This document shows, piece after piece, positions 48,760 through 58,402 of a DNA stretch of 64,000 nucleotides. A model generated the notes under the pieces. That model searched no databases. It saw only the letters and a list, made by a program, of their open reading frames with translations, and was not told the origin of the DNA. How positions within the stretch are numbered: position 1 is the first letter of the stretch; each line of letters opens with the position of its first letter. The position numbers were made by a program, and so were the translations under genes. Origin of the DNA: Lishizhenia tianjinensis (GTDB lineage Bacteria > Bacteroidota > Bacteroidia > Flavobacteriales_D > Crocinitomicaceae); contig CALQIX020000004.1 of the NCBI GenBank assembly GCA_943330745.2, positions 62,001 through 126,000 of the forward strand. Direction: 5' to 3'.

Positions 48760-51579
48760 CTATTTGGTTGATTTAGCTTTAAATTGAATAACGAAAACAC
48801 TTCCACCATCATATTTATAAAATAATGAGCCATTTATTTGTTCTGATAATCCACTGATCAATCTCAAGCCGAGTGTATGTGAATTTTCAAAGTTGACATT
48901 GGGTGGTAAACCTGGTCCATTATCTTTGTAGGTAAATTCATACTTGCCATTTTCCGATACGGTTAGGTTGATTTCAATTTTTTTATCCAACTGTTCTGCT
49001 GGAAGGTATTTGTATGAATTTGTGAGTAGTTCATTGACAATTAAACCCAGTGGAATAGCGATATTAATATCTATTGGTATGTCATCTGTTTGAATAACAC
49101 ATTCGATTATTCGTTGCTCATTTTCAAAAAGTTGTTTCACAGCAATTAGTAAGTCTGTCAAAAATATTTTAAAGGAAATGCTTTCTAAATTGGTTCCACC
49201 ATAGAAATTCTGGTGTATTAAGGCAATGCTTGAAAGCCTTATTTGACCTTCAGTTAAAGCTTCTATTGCTTTTTTATCAGTCATTTGAGCTTTTTGAAGC
49301 TCCAATAATCCAGTAATAATTTGCAGATTATTTTTAACCCTATGATGCAATTCTTTCATGAGGACATCTTTATCTCCGAGGGCCGAATTTAAGTCCTCTG
49401 TCCTTTTTGTTACCAAATTTTCAAGTTTACTATTTTGTGCCTTCAGTAATTTACTTCTGTACCAAATGATAATAATTACTAAAGAGATAATTAATAAGCT
49501 TACAAGTCCAATAAACCAAGCCTGTAAATAAAAAGGTGTTATAACATTAATTGGAATTTTTAACTGATTGGTTAACCATGTTCCATCTTCGAGTTGTGCC
49601 TTGATTTCAATTACATGCGAACCATAGGGCAAATTTCCAATACTTATACTATGATCATTTGTATATATCCATTCATTTTGAACGCCCTTTATTCGATAGG
49701 CAAACTTTTTTTTCCCTCCTTCATAATCCAATAATGCAAAGTCAATTTTCAATAATTTGTCGGAAGGTAACCATTCGATACTTTGATTTACCCTGTTCAA
49801 AGACCATAGAACAGAGATCTCCTTATCTTTCGAAAATTTGGTAATACTTACAACATGAAATGGAATATTTACCTTTAAGCTTTTTAGATTGAAATCTGCA
49901 GGGTTAAATCCAACAACGCCATTCATACCTCCAAAATAAATCCAACCTTCACTTGATTTGAAGGAGGATGTCCGATTGAATTCACTATGCGGAAGACCAT
50001 CCTCGGATTTAAACAATTTAATTTGTTCCGTTTTTAAATTAAACCTCATAACACCTTCGTCTGTACTAATCCATAAATTATTAAAATTATCTTCTTCGAT
50101 GCGATATAATATCATTGAAGGTAATCCATCCTTAATTGTATACGAAATTGTTGATTGATTTGAACCTGACTTGTCCCATTCCCACTTTACTAAACCCTCT
50201 CCATTTGTGGCAATCCACAAGCAATTGTTATTATCCTCATGTATATCTAGAGCGGACTGAATTGGTAGATAGTTGTTTTTATCTTTGGTTTGAGATCCAA
50301 AATAATCTGTTATTTTTCCATTTTTAATCAGATAAATACCATTTTCAGCAACTGCAACAATTCCTTTTGATGTTTTAGTAATTCTATAAACTTCCTTAAA
50401 TATTGGAATTTTCACTGAAATTTTCGGCAATACCCATCTCTTTTGCGTGAAGCGGTTATAAGCAAAAATGGATGAGGAGGTTCCAACGTAAAAAATAGAA
50501 TCAGAATATTGATACGCACACAATGATAATTCCTTATTTGGTGCAATCCAATTTATTTCTCGCACAATATTAAGAGACTCTAGATCCAGCTCGTACAAAT
50601 TAAATCCAAACGCATATAGTGTTTTATTTGCCGATAAAATTCCCCATACAGGTGCTGATAATTTTTGTTGGTGGATGTTTTTGGAGGAAAAAACCGATGC
50701 CATTACATTTGCATAAACTGCCTGTTGAGCTCCAGCGATTGTTTCAGCCCAAATCCCCCTTGCCTGTGGCCAAGGATATGTAATTTGCTGTGAATTTGTG
50801 AAATAGGAATGAAAATAATTTTTTTTGTATTTTATTTTATAAACTCCTTGTGGCATGCAGATCCAAAGGTTTCCCAAAGCATCTTTAATAAAATAATTAA
50901 TACGACCTTGATCCCCAGTAAAAAGATCTGAAGTATTGAGAACTTTTATCGTTTGATCACCCTCAACAAAGTAAAGACCATTTTTTTCGGAATAAACCAA
51001 ATGATGTTTATTTTCAGGCATAGTGTATATATGTGAATCATTACCAAATTGAAACGAATGCTTTGTATGGTGCATTGGGTCCGTACGTTCAATTTTATAA
51101 ATAATATCTTCATCTAAATATTTGTTAATCCAGTTTTTTTTTTTCAGAACCGTTGCTGATTTATCTAATTTATTGTAAGGAGCAGTTTTAAAAGTTATCA
51201 CATCAAATACTTCCTTTTGTCCAGTTGAATTATGAGGAGTCCAACGATTTCCGTATTGTATAATTAAATGATTTTCGGCATTGATGAATAAATTGGATAT
51301 TATGTTTGAGGCAAGCCCATCCTTGGTAGTGAAGAGCTTGAAATTTTTTCCATCATAGCGGTTCAATCCAAATTTTGTCCCAAACCAAATAAATCCAAAT
51401 TGATCTTGCGCAACACAATACACTTCTCTTGAGGCAAGGCCATCTTTAACAGAAATAAATTCTTTTTGGACCGTGTAAGCAGGTGTTTCTCCAAATTCAT
51501 TTGATTGCGCAAAACTAGAGTTGCTCGCAATCAAAAAAAACACTGCAATTTCAAACTGAAACCTAAGCCAGGCATTCAT
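48760..51579 (-). CDS. sensor histidine kinase with periplasmic Reg_prop propeller and Y_Y_Y domain
   Basis: A 939-aa protein starting at ATG 51579 (MNAWLRFQFEIAVFFLIASNSSFAQ, signal); the frame extends five codons to a TTG at 51594. Periplasmic two-component-regulator propeller repeats (DGLASREVYCVAQDQFGFIWFGTKFGLNRYDG, DNFNNLWISTDEGVMRF, DGLPHSEFN) form two seven-bladed propellers, then a Y_Y_Y domain (RIKGVQNEWIYTND), a transmembrane helix (FIGLVSLLIISLVIIIIWY), a coiled coil, HisKA_2 (LMKELHHRVKNNLQIITGLLELQ, phospho-His) and HATPase_c (NELLTNSYKYLP, DNGPGLPP). Ligand unknown. Like hybrid two-component systems in sensor part but with a separate regulator. Confidence 0.9.
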   Translation of the reverse strand: MNAWLRFQFEIAVFFLIASNSSFAQSNEFGETPAYTVQKEFISVKDGLASREVYCVAQDQFGFIWFGTKFGLNRYDGKNFKLFTTKDGLASNIISNLFINAENHLIIQYGNRWTPHNSTGQKEVFDVITFKTAPYNKLDKSATVLKKKNWINKYLDEDIIYKIERTDPMHHTKHSFQFGNDSHIYTMPENKHHLVYSEKNGLYFVEGDQTIKVLNTSDLFTGDQGRINYFIKDALGNLWICMPQGVYKIKYKKNYFHSYFTNSQQITYPWPQARGIWAETIAGAQQAVYANVMASVFSSKNIHQQKLSAPVWGILSANKTLYAFGFNLYELDLESLNIVREINWIAPNKELSLCAYQYSDSIFYVGTSSSIFAYNRFTQKRWVLPKISVKIPIFKEVYRITKTSKGIVAVAENGIYLIKNGKITDYFGSQTKDKNNYLPIQSALDIHEDNNNCLWIATNGEGLVKWEWDKSGSNQSTISYTIKDGLPSMILYRIEEDNFNNLWISTDEGVMRFNLKTEQIKLFKSEDGLPHSEFNRTSSFKSSEGWIYFGGMNGVVGFNPADFNLKSLKVNIPFHVVSITKFSKDKEISVLWSLNRVNQSIEWLPSDKLLKIDFALLDYEGGKKKFAYRIKGVQNEWIYTNDHSISIGNLPYGSHVIEIKAQLEDGTWLTNQLKIPINVITPFYLQAWFIGLVSLLIISLVIIIIWYRSKLLKAQNSKLENLVTKRTEDLNSALGDKDVLMKELHHRVKNNLQIITGLLELQKAQMTDKKAIEALTEGQIRLSSIALIHQNFYGGTNLESISFKIFLTDLLIAVKQLFENEQRIIECVIQTDDIPIDINIAIPLGLIVNELLTNSYKYLPAEQLDKKIEINLTVSENGKYEFTYKDNGPGLPPNVNFENSHTLGLRLISGLSEQINGSLFYKYDGGSVFVIQFKAKSTK

Positions 51580-51594
51580 TCTATTTACTATCAA

Positions 51595-51698
51595 TTAATC
51601 ATTTTAAACTAAAACTAAATATAGTTAAATTTGTTTTAAACCAGGGGTTATACAACCCTTTGCAGATGAAGATAAAACACGTTCTAATTCTGATAAAA
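51595..51698. other. intergenic stretch with small inverted repeats
   Basis: AGGGGTTATACAACCCTT around 51640-51660 forms a short hairpin (GGGTT/AACCC), and AACACG / CGTGTT near 51677-51717 could pair. No gene is seen. It adjoins the truncated Avd-like gene, so it may hold decayed sequence of that gene. Confidence 0.3.
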
Positions 51699-51911
51699 TC
51701 AATTTACACTTCGTGTTCTGGTAATGTGTACTTTAAACTTATTGTTTAAGCCGTTATTTTTTCTATAAATGCTACTTACCAGTTGTAAGTCAAAACGCTT
51801 CATACCTTGCCCCAAAGTGTACTTGTAATCGTATGAAAAATCTTTGTTTAAGCTGTAAATTAATAACCTGAGTTTATATACATCCATGAAAACTCGTACA
51901 TCGTAATACAA
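51699..51911 (-). pseudogene. truncated Avd-like / four-helix-bundle protein gene
   Basis: The minus frame encodes LYYDVRVFMDVYKLRLLIYSLNKDFSYDYKYTLGQGMKRFDLQLVSSIYRKNNGLNNKF and then leaves the family in VHITRTRSVN. The phrases YYDxxVFxDVYKLxLxIYxLxKDF, YKYTLGQ and LVxSIYRxN are typical of the four-helix-bundle family that includes the accessory protein Avd of diversity-generating retroelements. Only about 60 of about 120 residues remain and there is no good start (TTG at 51911; the frame runs open upstream through the collagen gene's terminator). No reverse transcriptase is nearby, so this looks like a remnant. Confidence 0.55.
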
Positions 51912-51935
51912 TGCCTTATCGTGTGTTATTATAAA

Positions 51936-51972
51936 TAAAATGGAGGGCGTTGCCCCCCATTTTTTTAATTGA
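51936..51972. terminator. rho-independent terminator for the collagen-like operon
   Basis: AAAATGGAGGGC and GCCCCCCATTTT (one mismatch) form a 12-bp stem with a GTT loop, with A/T runs on both sides. It lies downstream of the leftward 1205-aa gene. Confidence 0.75.
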
Positions 51973-52044
51973 TTATACATTGAATTGAAATATTTTGTTT
52001 ATCTCAATTTACCAAATTAAAATACATTTGGATTATAATAAATT

Positions 52045-55000
52045 TTAAAATAATCTGAATAAAACAGCAGTAGTTGGACTAGTGAAGGTCAATCGAAATC
52101 TTCCTAACTTATTCACTGTGCTAACCGTTAGAGTGCTTCCTCCTGTAACAGCTGATGTTGGTACAGTAATGCCTGTGTTTACAGCCAATGTTATAGTGTT
52201 TGCCCCAGAGGTATTATCTACAGAGAATTCAAATGAAGTACCTCGGCTCACTGCTCCTCCAAGTTGTGTCGCAATGGCTGCTGCCGTTGGCAAGGTGATT
52301 GTTGTAACTGCTGCACTAGTGGAGGTAATGTAACCAGCAACTACTTGATCTGTTGTAGCTGTCGTAGTTGAGTTGATTGCAGACAGTGTAGGATTACTAA
52401 CTACCATGTTTCCACTACTCATCACAGTCATTAATGAAGAGCTTCCTAATTGCATTTGATTGCTAGTATTCACTATTGCACTTGCACCTATTGCGGTAGC
52501 ATTGGTTAAGTTTCCAGATGCCACATCAGCAAAATTACCAACAGCAGTATTTTGATTTCCTGTAGTGTTTGATTGCAACGCCAACCAACCAAGAGCATTG
52601 TTTTGAATACCCACTGTATTATTAGCTAAAGCACCCCATCCAACTGCCCCATTTGTATGGCCAGAAGTGTTGACATTTAATGCATACGCACCAACGGCTA
52701 CACTGTTGTTTCCGACTGAAACTGACATTGCACTATTTCCAATAATTGTATTATCGTCACCGATAGATGCGGGGTTGGAAGCATTATTACCAAAAACTAC
52801 ATTTCCAGTACCTGTGCCGATATTTCCAACTCGCATGTTATTTAATGTGCCATTAAGTTTCATATTACCTGCTACTTCAAGTTTTTCTGATGGGGTTGTT
52901 GTTCCAATACCAACATCTCCAGATTCAGTAATTCTCATTCTTTCGGTGTTATTCGACCATAATGTCATAGGACTATTATAAATGTTTCTTATTACAGCTA
53001 TATTTGAAGGCGTGTACCCTAACATTAAACCTGCACCACCACTTGCACCGGTAGTATTATTTCCTATTGAAATATACCCCCAAGCGTTGTTTAAATTAGT
53101 TTTGAAAGCCGCAATACCAGTATTGGCACTTGCCCTAACATCTAAAGGAACTATAGGAGAAACTGTTCCTATACCTACATTAGCTCCATTATTATAAATA
53201 TTACTGCTATTTGTAATCCATGAAGTACCATCCCAATAAGGTGTGTTTCCTGCAGCTGTTCCATTAGGCAGTAAACCAGTTGCGCCTGCAGCACCTGTTA
53301 ACCCTTGAATACCTTGAAGGCCTTGTGCTCCTGTTAATCCTGTTGCTCCTGTTAAACCAGTTGCGCCTGTTGCGCCTTGAGCTCCCGTCGCTCCTGTTGG
53401 ACCAGCTGGACCTGTTGCACCAGTGCTAACACTCCCATCCGCCATTAAATATTGTGTGGATGTACCTGTTGGTGTTTTAAAACCAGCACCCTGATAAAAA
53501 CCACTTGTATTTACTAAGGTAACATTCGTATTTCCTAATTGAATTTTATCACTGACATCTGCAATAGCTCCATTACCAAGTGCTGTTGCATTATTAGTAG
53601 CATATCCTGTTATCAAAGCACCAGCACCAATAATAGTGGAATTATTAATATCATACCCGAATGTAACATCTGCTTGATGCCCTATTGCCGTATTATTGCT
53701 TCCTCCATTAAGATTAGAAAAAAGAGATTTATAACCATATGCTGTATTATTGTTGCCACCATTGTTGTTAGAAAAAAGTGATTGATATCCATTTGCGGTA
53801 TTATTGCTGCCACCATTATTGTTCGAAAAAAGTGACTGATATCCATTCGCTGTATTATTACTACCTCCATTATTGTTCGAATAAAGAGACTGATATCCAT
53901 TTGCTGTATTATTCAATCCACCATTATTGTTTTGAATTAGTGCTTGATATCCAGTTGCAGTATTATTCGTTCCTATTTCTCCCCCTTGTCCAACAGTGAT
54001 TCCGTTAACATTGATGTCCGTTGTAAAAGTTTTACTACCTGCAAAATCCTGAGTACCTGTCGTTACAATCCCCCCGTTGTTTATATCTGCCGGAGACAGA
54101 CTTAATACACCACTATTAATTGTTCCACCATTAACATTTGAATTCACACCTATTGAGGTCATCGTGATTGAAGCATTCGATCCTGCTGGACCTGTGGCTC
54201 CCGTTGCACCTGTTGCGCCTGTAGCACCTTGTGGACCCGCTGGGCCAGTAGCACCAACTGCACCATTAGTTCCTGGCAAACCTTGAATTCCTTGTGCGCC
54301 TGTTGCACCTGTTGCTCCTGTTAATCCCGTTAAACCTTGAATTCCCTGAGCGCCTGTTGGGCCAGTTGCTCCAGTTAAGCCAGTTGCGCCTGTTAAACCT
54401 GTTGCTCCTGTAGCACCTTGTGGACCCGCTGGGCCAGTAGCACCAACTGCACCATTAGTTCCTGGTAAACCTTGAATTCCTTGTGCTCCAGTTAAACCAG
54501 TTGCGCCTGTTAAACCTGTTGCTCCTGTAGCACCTTGTGGACCCGCTGGGCCAGTAGCACCAACTGCGCCATTAATTCCTGGTAAACCTTGAATTCCTTG
54601 TGCGCCAGTTAAACCAGTTGCTCCAGTTAAACCAGTTGCGCCTGTAGCACCTTGTGGACCTGCTGGGCCAGTAGCACCAACTGCACCGTTAGTTCCTGGT
54701 AAACCTTGAATTCCTTGTGCTCCAGTTAAACCTGTTGCGCCAGTTAAACCAGTTGCGCCTGTAGCACCTTGTGGACCTGCTGGGCCAGTAGCACCAACTG
54801 CACCATTAGTTCCTGGTAAACCTTGAATTCCTTGTGCTCCAGTTAAACCTGTTGCACCTTGTGGACCTGCTAGGCCAGTAGCACCAACTGCACCGTTAAT
54901 TCCTGGTAAACCTTGAATTCCTTGTGCTCCAGTTAAACCAGTTGCTCCAGTTAAACCAGTTGAACCTTGTGGACCTGCTGGGCCAGTAGCACCAACTGCA

Positions 55001-55662
55001 CCGTTAGTTCCTGGTAAACCTTGAATTCCTTGTGGACCAGTAGGACCAGTCAATGAATTTATAAAATCAGTTTCGGTTCCTACATTTCCTAAGCCGAGCC
55101 ATACTTGATACGCACTTATACCATTTGTTCCGTTTGCGCCATCAATACCGTTTAATCCTGCTGGACCTTGAGCTCCTGTTGCTCCATTTAGTCCATTGGT
55201 GCCATTCGTTCCTGCCGGACCCTGTATTCCTTGCGGCCCCGCTGGACCTTGGCCGTTTCCTGATGTCTTTGCATACAAGGCATACGGAACACTCAATAGT
55301 TGACTACTTCCCATTACTGAATAGTTGATTCCTCCGGTTACGTCAATAGCTGTTTCCATAACATAAGGACCATTTGCCCAATCGATGTTGGAGAATGTTC
55401 CACTTACAACAGTTCCGTTTCCTATTTGAACATTAACCAAACCATAGGCATTGGTATTTGTTGCAAATGTTTCGGAATAAACCGTAGTTCCAGCAACAGA
55501 ACCTTGAAAAATGGTCATGCGAATTCCAACTGCTTGATTGTTAATTATTGCATTTCCAGCATCACGAACGACTGCCTGGTACTTGAAGCCCTCGGGCGCT
55601 TGGCCTAATGAGCTGAATGAAAGTGTTGCTGCCGCAACGAGTGATAATAATATTTTTTTCAT
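52045..55662 (-). CDS. large collagen-like repeat surface protein
   Basis: A 1205-aa exported protein (signal [21 protein letters not shown]). Residues 21-135 are a Bacteroidota-specific N-terminal domain ([35 protein letters not shown]). Then G-x-y collagen triplets with a break ([25 protein letters not shown], a motif also seen in phage-tail-type collagen proteins), a long collagen stretch with seven near-identical units, a head region with five 18-aa repeats ([18 protein letters not shown]), a second short collagen run, two VGIGTxxPxxxLxV phrases and a C-terminal beta-rich end (VLFRLF). No T9SS sorting signal is visible. It follows the small T9SS gene by 10 bp. Confidence 0.85.
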   Translation of the reverse strand: MKKILLSLVAAATLSFSSLGQAPEGFKYQAVVRDAGNAIINNQAVGIRMTIFQGSVAGTTVYSETFATNTNAYGLVNVQIGNGTVVSGTFSNIDWANGPYVMETAIDVTGGINYSVMGSSQLLSVPYALYAKTSGNGQGPAGPQGIQGPAGTNGTNGLNGATGAQGPAGLNGIDGANGTNGISAYQVWLGLGNVGTETDFINSLTGPTGPQGIQGLPGTNGAVGATGPAGPQGSTGLTGATGLTGAQGIQGLPGINGAVGATGLAGPQGATGLTGAQGIQGLPGTNGAVGATGPAGPQGATGATGLTGATGLTGAQGIQGLPGTNGAVGATGPAGPQGATGATGLTGATGLTGAQGIQGLPGINGAVGATGPAGPQGATGATGLTGATGLTGAQGIQGLPGTNGAVGATGPAGPQGATGATGLTGATGLTGATGPTGAQGIQGLTGLTGATGATGAQGIQGLPGTNGAVGATGPAGPQGATGATGATGATGPAGSNASITMTSIGVNSNVNGGTINSGVLSLSPADINNGGIVTTGTQDFAGSKTFTTDINVNGITVGQGGEIGTNNTATGYQALIQNNNGGLNNTANGYQSLYSNNNGGSNNTANGYQSLFSNNNGGSNNTANGYQSLFSNNNGGNNNTAYGYKSLFSNLNGGSNNTAIGHQADVTFGYDINNSTIIGAGALITGYATNNATALGNGAIADVSDKIQLGNTNVTLVNTSGFYQGAGFKTPTGTSTQYLMADGSVSTGATGPAGPTGATGAQGATGATGLTGATGLTGAQGLQGIQGLTGAAGATGLLPNGTAAGNTPYWDGTSWITNSSNIYNNGANVGIGTVSPIVPLDVRASANTGIAAFKTNLNNAWGYISIGNNTTGASGGAGLMLGYTPSNIAVIRNIYNSPMTLWSNNTERMRITESGDVGIGTTTPSEKLEVAGNMKLNGTLNNMRVGNIGTGTGNVVFGNNASNPASIGDDNTIIGNSAMSVSVGNNSVAVGAYALNVNTSGHTNGAVGWGALANNTVGIQNNALGWLALQSNTTGNQNTAVGNFADVASGNLTNATAIGASAIVNTSNQMQLGSSSLMTVMSSGNMVVSNPTLSAINSTTTATTDQVVAGYITSTSAAVTTITLPTAAAIATQLGGAVSRGTSFEFSVDNTSGANTITLAVNTGITVPTSAVTGGSTLTVSTVNKLGRFRLTFTSPTTAVLFRLF
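53690..53970 (-). repeat. tandem 54-bp head-domain repeats
   Basis: Five in-frame copies plus degenerate flanking ones encode variants of [18 protein letters not shown]. Neighbouring units differ by only a few bases ([32 protein letters not shown] twice, [16 protein letters not shown]), which suggests recent unit duplication. The pattern resembles YadA/Hep_Hag head repeats. Confidence 0.8.
54185..55045 (-). repeat. collagen-like tandem repeat array (about 117-bp unit)
   Basis: Seven copies of a core G-IQG-LPG-[TI]NG-AVG-ATG unit, most followed by [20 protein letters not shown], form the collagen domain. Copies three to six are nearly identical in DNA, so copy number probably varies between strains by slippage or recombination. 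Confidence 0.85.
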
Positions 55663-55672
55663 GATCTGATAA

Positions 55673-56137
55673 TTAGTGTGATTTTATTAATTTGAAATTC
55701 TTCAATTGTCCCTTTTGGTCATTGATGCTTAACGAATACGCTCCCGGAGCCAATTGACTTACCTGAATAGGTGTTTGCTCTGCAGAAAGAATGTTTTGCA
55801 TAACGAGTTTACCCTGTGCATCATATAGCGAATACGTTACATGATCGAACCTACTTGATTTGATGTTTAAAACATCCTGTGTTGGGTTCGGGAAAATAGT
55901 TGCTTCGTAATTTGGAGCAAAATCCTCCACTCCTACTAAGTTCCAATTGGTTTGATGGAAGCCTTGGGTTAAATCATTTGTTCCGTTTGTTGCAGTGTTA
56001 ATAACAACTTCACCTACAGTAAAGTCCATACTGCCATTAGCATTGGAGTAGGTTTCTCCCTGAGAAGAAATGACCTCTTGAGCTGATAAAGTAGTTACAA
56101 ACAGAAGAAAAACGATCGAAATAGATAATTTTTTCAT
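55673..56137 (-). CDS. small T9SS-exported protein
   Basis: A 154-aa protein with a signal peptide ([20 protein letters not shown]), a short N-terminal domain ([45 protein letters not shown]) and a C-terminal T9SS type A sorting domain ([17 protein letters not shown]...LVMQNIL...[23 protein letters not shown]). Such small T9SS proteins commonly sit next to large repeat proteins in this phylum. It is the first gene of the operon with the collagen-like gene. TATTTTTG, a full -7 match, lies upstream at 56160-56167 on the minus strand. Confidence 0.85.
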   Translation of the reverse strand: MKKLSISIVFLLFVTTLSAQEVISSQGETYSNANGSMDFTVGEVVINTATNGTNDLTQGFHQTNWNLVGVEDFAPNYEATIFPNPTQDVLNIKSSRFDHVTYSLYDAQGKLVMQNILSAEQTPIQVSQLAPGAYSLSINDQKGQLKNFKLIKSH

Positions 56138-56159
56138 TTTTACATATTTATATTGACCG

Positions 56160-56167
56160 CAAAAATA
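56160..56167 (-). promoter_or_regulatory. -7 box (TATTTTTG) for the collagen-like operon
   Basis: Plus-strand CAAAAATA reads TATTTTTG on the minus strand, a full match to TAnnTTTG, 22 nt before the ATG at 56137. No -33 TTTG is found at the usual distance. Confidence 0.4.
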
Positions 56168-56460
56168 CCTACCAGCAAGAAGTAATAAAATACTACTTTA
56201 GTAGTAGATTGTAGGTGAAATTAATACGACCTTAAAAGGATTTAAGACAACAGAAATAAATAATATGTTTTAGAATTTCTTAATACAACAAAGGGGATTG
56301 TTGCTTAATCCAACTGAAAAAATTACAATGTATACCAGGAGATGATACTCATAAAGGTCAAATATTAAAAAAGGATGATCCTTTATAATTCTTCCGTGGA
56401 GCTTTTAAGTTCTAGTTGAATTATCAAGGTAATTATTTGGAGACTTAGTTAGTTACGGAT
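56168..56460. other. gene-free stretch
   Basis: About 290 bp of AT-rich sequence with no reading frame, terminator or promoter pair that I can support. It precedes the decayed glycosyltransferase fragment at 56461-56566, so it may be further decayed sequence from the same event. Confidence 0.4.
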
Positions 56461-56566
56461 ATCTTATTTCCTCTAGTATGATGCCCCGGGGAAAATCCTT
56501 TTTTCTCATTAAACCCGCATGGACGACATTCCAACTTTTCTACTTTTTTGATTTCCGATTTTTCAG
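56461..56566 (-). pseudogene. decayed 3' fragment of a glycosyltransferase family 9 gene
   Basis: Read on the minus strand, the stretch encodes SEIKKVEKLECRPCGFNEKK followed by GFSPGHH. This aligns without gaps to the C-terminus of the intact gene at 58403-59377 (EIKQVEKLECRPCGLHGKK followed by DCPLGHF). DNA such as GACATTCCAACTTTTCTACTT is shared. Upstream of about 56566 the resemblance stops, so only the last 35 codons or so remain. Confidence 0.8.
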
Positions 56567-56710
56567 AAAAAAGTAATTAAAGAAACAATATTAATACATT
56601 AATAATTTATTTTTGAGCTATTTTCAGTCTAATTATTACATGTTTGGGCTTAATCAACAGAATAAAACTAAATTTGCGTAATCCTTGCCTTAAATTAATA
56701 GGGAATTCTA

Positions 56711-58297
56711 ATGATAAAGAAAATTGTTTTATTTTCCTTTTTGAGTTTATTATTATTGTTTGGGCTCTACCATTTAAATTGTGGTTCTGAAACAAAAGTT
56801 CAGTTAATCAACCCTTCAAAAAAAGTAAAAAAAGCAAATCTACCTGATTTTAATCTTGATAATTTGGAAGATTCTGCCTTCTCTTATCAGTTAAATTGTC
56901 CATTTGATTCATTTAGCAATTTATCGAGGGTTTATTTTGGTGAAAATTACGGAGAAGATTCGTCGATTTTGTGTTTTAGAGGGAATGCTCAGAGATCTAA
57001 ACCATCGATCGGTAAAATCAAGACAAAACCTACTAGATTGCAAATTAAATGGAAATTCAAAACAGATGTTGACAATACAAAAACTCAATTTGGAGTTTGG
57101 GGTGGCGGAACAGGATGGACTGGTCAGCCTTTATATGTTAAATGGAAAAAAGGTAATAATTGGAAACAAAATTTAAATTCCGGATACACGGATTTGAATG
57201 AATTGGAAGAAGTAATTTTTGGATCACTATGTGGCAAAGTGTACTTTATTGATTTTAACACGGGTATTGAGACACGAAATCCGTTAACGATAGGAAATCC
57301 TATTAAAGGAACTATTTCGCTTGATCCAAGATTGAATGGAATGTTATATGTTGGTCAGGGTATAAAACATACCGATAAATTCGGGAGCTACTTTTTTAAT
57401 ATGTTTAGTGGGGAATTATTAAATTTTCAAACTGGTTTAGATAATTTTTCCTATCGATTGTGGGGTGCATTTGATAGCAACCCCTTGATTGATGAACAAA
57501 ATAGCACATTGTTTTGGCCTGCCGAAAATGGGATAATCTATCGTTATAATCTTAAAAATCTTACCAAAGAGCCTATTAAATTTAAATATTCTATTCAAAA
57601 TAAACCACATCAAGGAATCGAATCAAGCTTTGGTGCCTTTCGAAATTTGGGGTATTTTTCTGATAATAATGGAAATGTTTTCTGCTTGAATTTAAATACC
57701 ATGAAGCCAGTTTGGTATTTTGACAATTTGGATGATTCAGATGCAAGCGTAGTTATTGATATTGAAAATGATAAACCATTTATCTACCTCGGAAATGAGG
57801 TTGATAAACAAGGAGCAAAGGGAAGTTCTTTTTTTAGAAAACTTGATGGACTTACAGGTAAAGAAATATGGAGTATTCAACGTAATTGCAGTGGCGAAAA
57901 TAAGGGAGCGCTATCGAATAATGGAGGGATTCTATCTACGTGTATCGTTGGTAAGCAAAAAGCAATTGATGTTGCGATAACTATTTTTTCTAGAGTCGGA
58001 GAAAAACTAGGAGGAGAAATTGTAGCAGTTAATAAGAAAACAGGACGCGAAATATATTCAATTGAGTTAGACAACTATTCTTGGTCATCACCCGTTGATT
58101 TGTACGATTCACAGGGAAACATGTATTTTATTCTTGGAGATGTTTCAGGAGAAATTGCTCTTTACGAAGGCAAAACGGGAAAAAAGATTGATTTTATTCA
58201 ACTGGAAGGGGCAATTGAGTCATCACCCATAGCCGTTAACAATACAGCAATTATAGGCACAAGAGGTGGATTTATTTACACTATTTCGGTGGAGTAA
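56711..58297 (+). CDS. PQQ-like beta-propeller protein
   Basis: A 528-aa protein with an N-terminal hydrophobic signal (KIVLFSFLSLLLLFGLYHLNC, possibly a lipoprotein, though Asn before Cys is unusual). The body has repeating propeller blades: FGSLCGKVYFIDFNTGIETRNP, GMLYVGQGIKHTDKFGSYFFNMFSGELL, ENGIIYRYNLKNLT, NGNVFCLNLNTMKPVWYFD, SSFFRKLDGLTGKEIWSI, GGEIVAVNKKTGREIYSIEL, SGEIALYEGKTGKKIDFI and RGGFIYTISVE, resembling PQQ quinoprotein/BamB-type repeats. No cofactor ligands are clear. It lies between the decayed and intact copies of the GT9 3' end, which suggests an inserted or rearranged segment. Confidence 0.75.
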   Translation: MIKKIVLFSFLSLLLLFGLYHLNCGSETKVQLINPSKKVKKANLPDFNLDNLEDSAFSYQLNCPFDSFSNLSRVYFGENYGEDSSILCFRGNAQRSKPSIGKIKTKPTRLQIKWKFKTDVDNTKTQFGVWGGGTGWTGQPLYVKWKKGNNWKQNLNSGYTDLNELEEVIFGSLCGKVYFIDFNTGIETRNPLTIGNPIKGTISLDPRLNGMLYVGQGIKHTDKFGSYFFNMFSGELLNFQTGLDNFSYRLWGAFDSNPLIDEQNSTLFWPAENGIIYRYNLKNLTKEPIKFKYSIQNKPHQGIESSFGAFRNLGYFSDNNGNVFCLNLNTMKPVWYFDNLDDSDASVVIDIENDKPFIYLGNEVDKQGAKGSSFFRKLDGLTGKEIWSIQRNCSGENKGALSNNGGILSTCIVGKQKAIDVAITIFSRVGEKLGGEIVAVNKKTGREIYSIELDNYSWSSPVDLYDSQGNMYFILGDVSGEIALYEGKTGKKIDFIQLEGAIESSPIAVNNTAIIGTRGGFIYTISVE

Positions 58298-58402
58298 TTA
58301 TTTTTCACCCTCAGAAAGGCTCTATTAAATCCGCCCCTATTGGTTAATACCACATTGATTCAACCGTTCTAACCTATTCCTAGAATGAGGTGATTCGGAA
58401 AA

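Noticed and set aside
51595-52044. A complete diversity-generating retroelement
   Set aside because: Only an Avd-like fragment is seen; no reverse transcriptase, no template/variable repeat pair, and the neighbouring protein does not end in a lectin-fold variable region.
53690-55045. Regular repeats that might suggest a CRISPR array
   Set aside because: The repeats are in frame, code for collagen triplets and head repeats, and have no unique spacers between them.
56607-56795. Minus-strand 62-aa frame at the start of the propeller gene
   Set aside because: Covers the signal-peptide region of the propeller gene antisense; no support.
58298-58402. tRNA or small RNA in the gap after the propeller gene
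   Set aside because: No cloverleaf or strong hairpin could be formed; no tRNA gene was recognised anywhere in the window.
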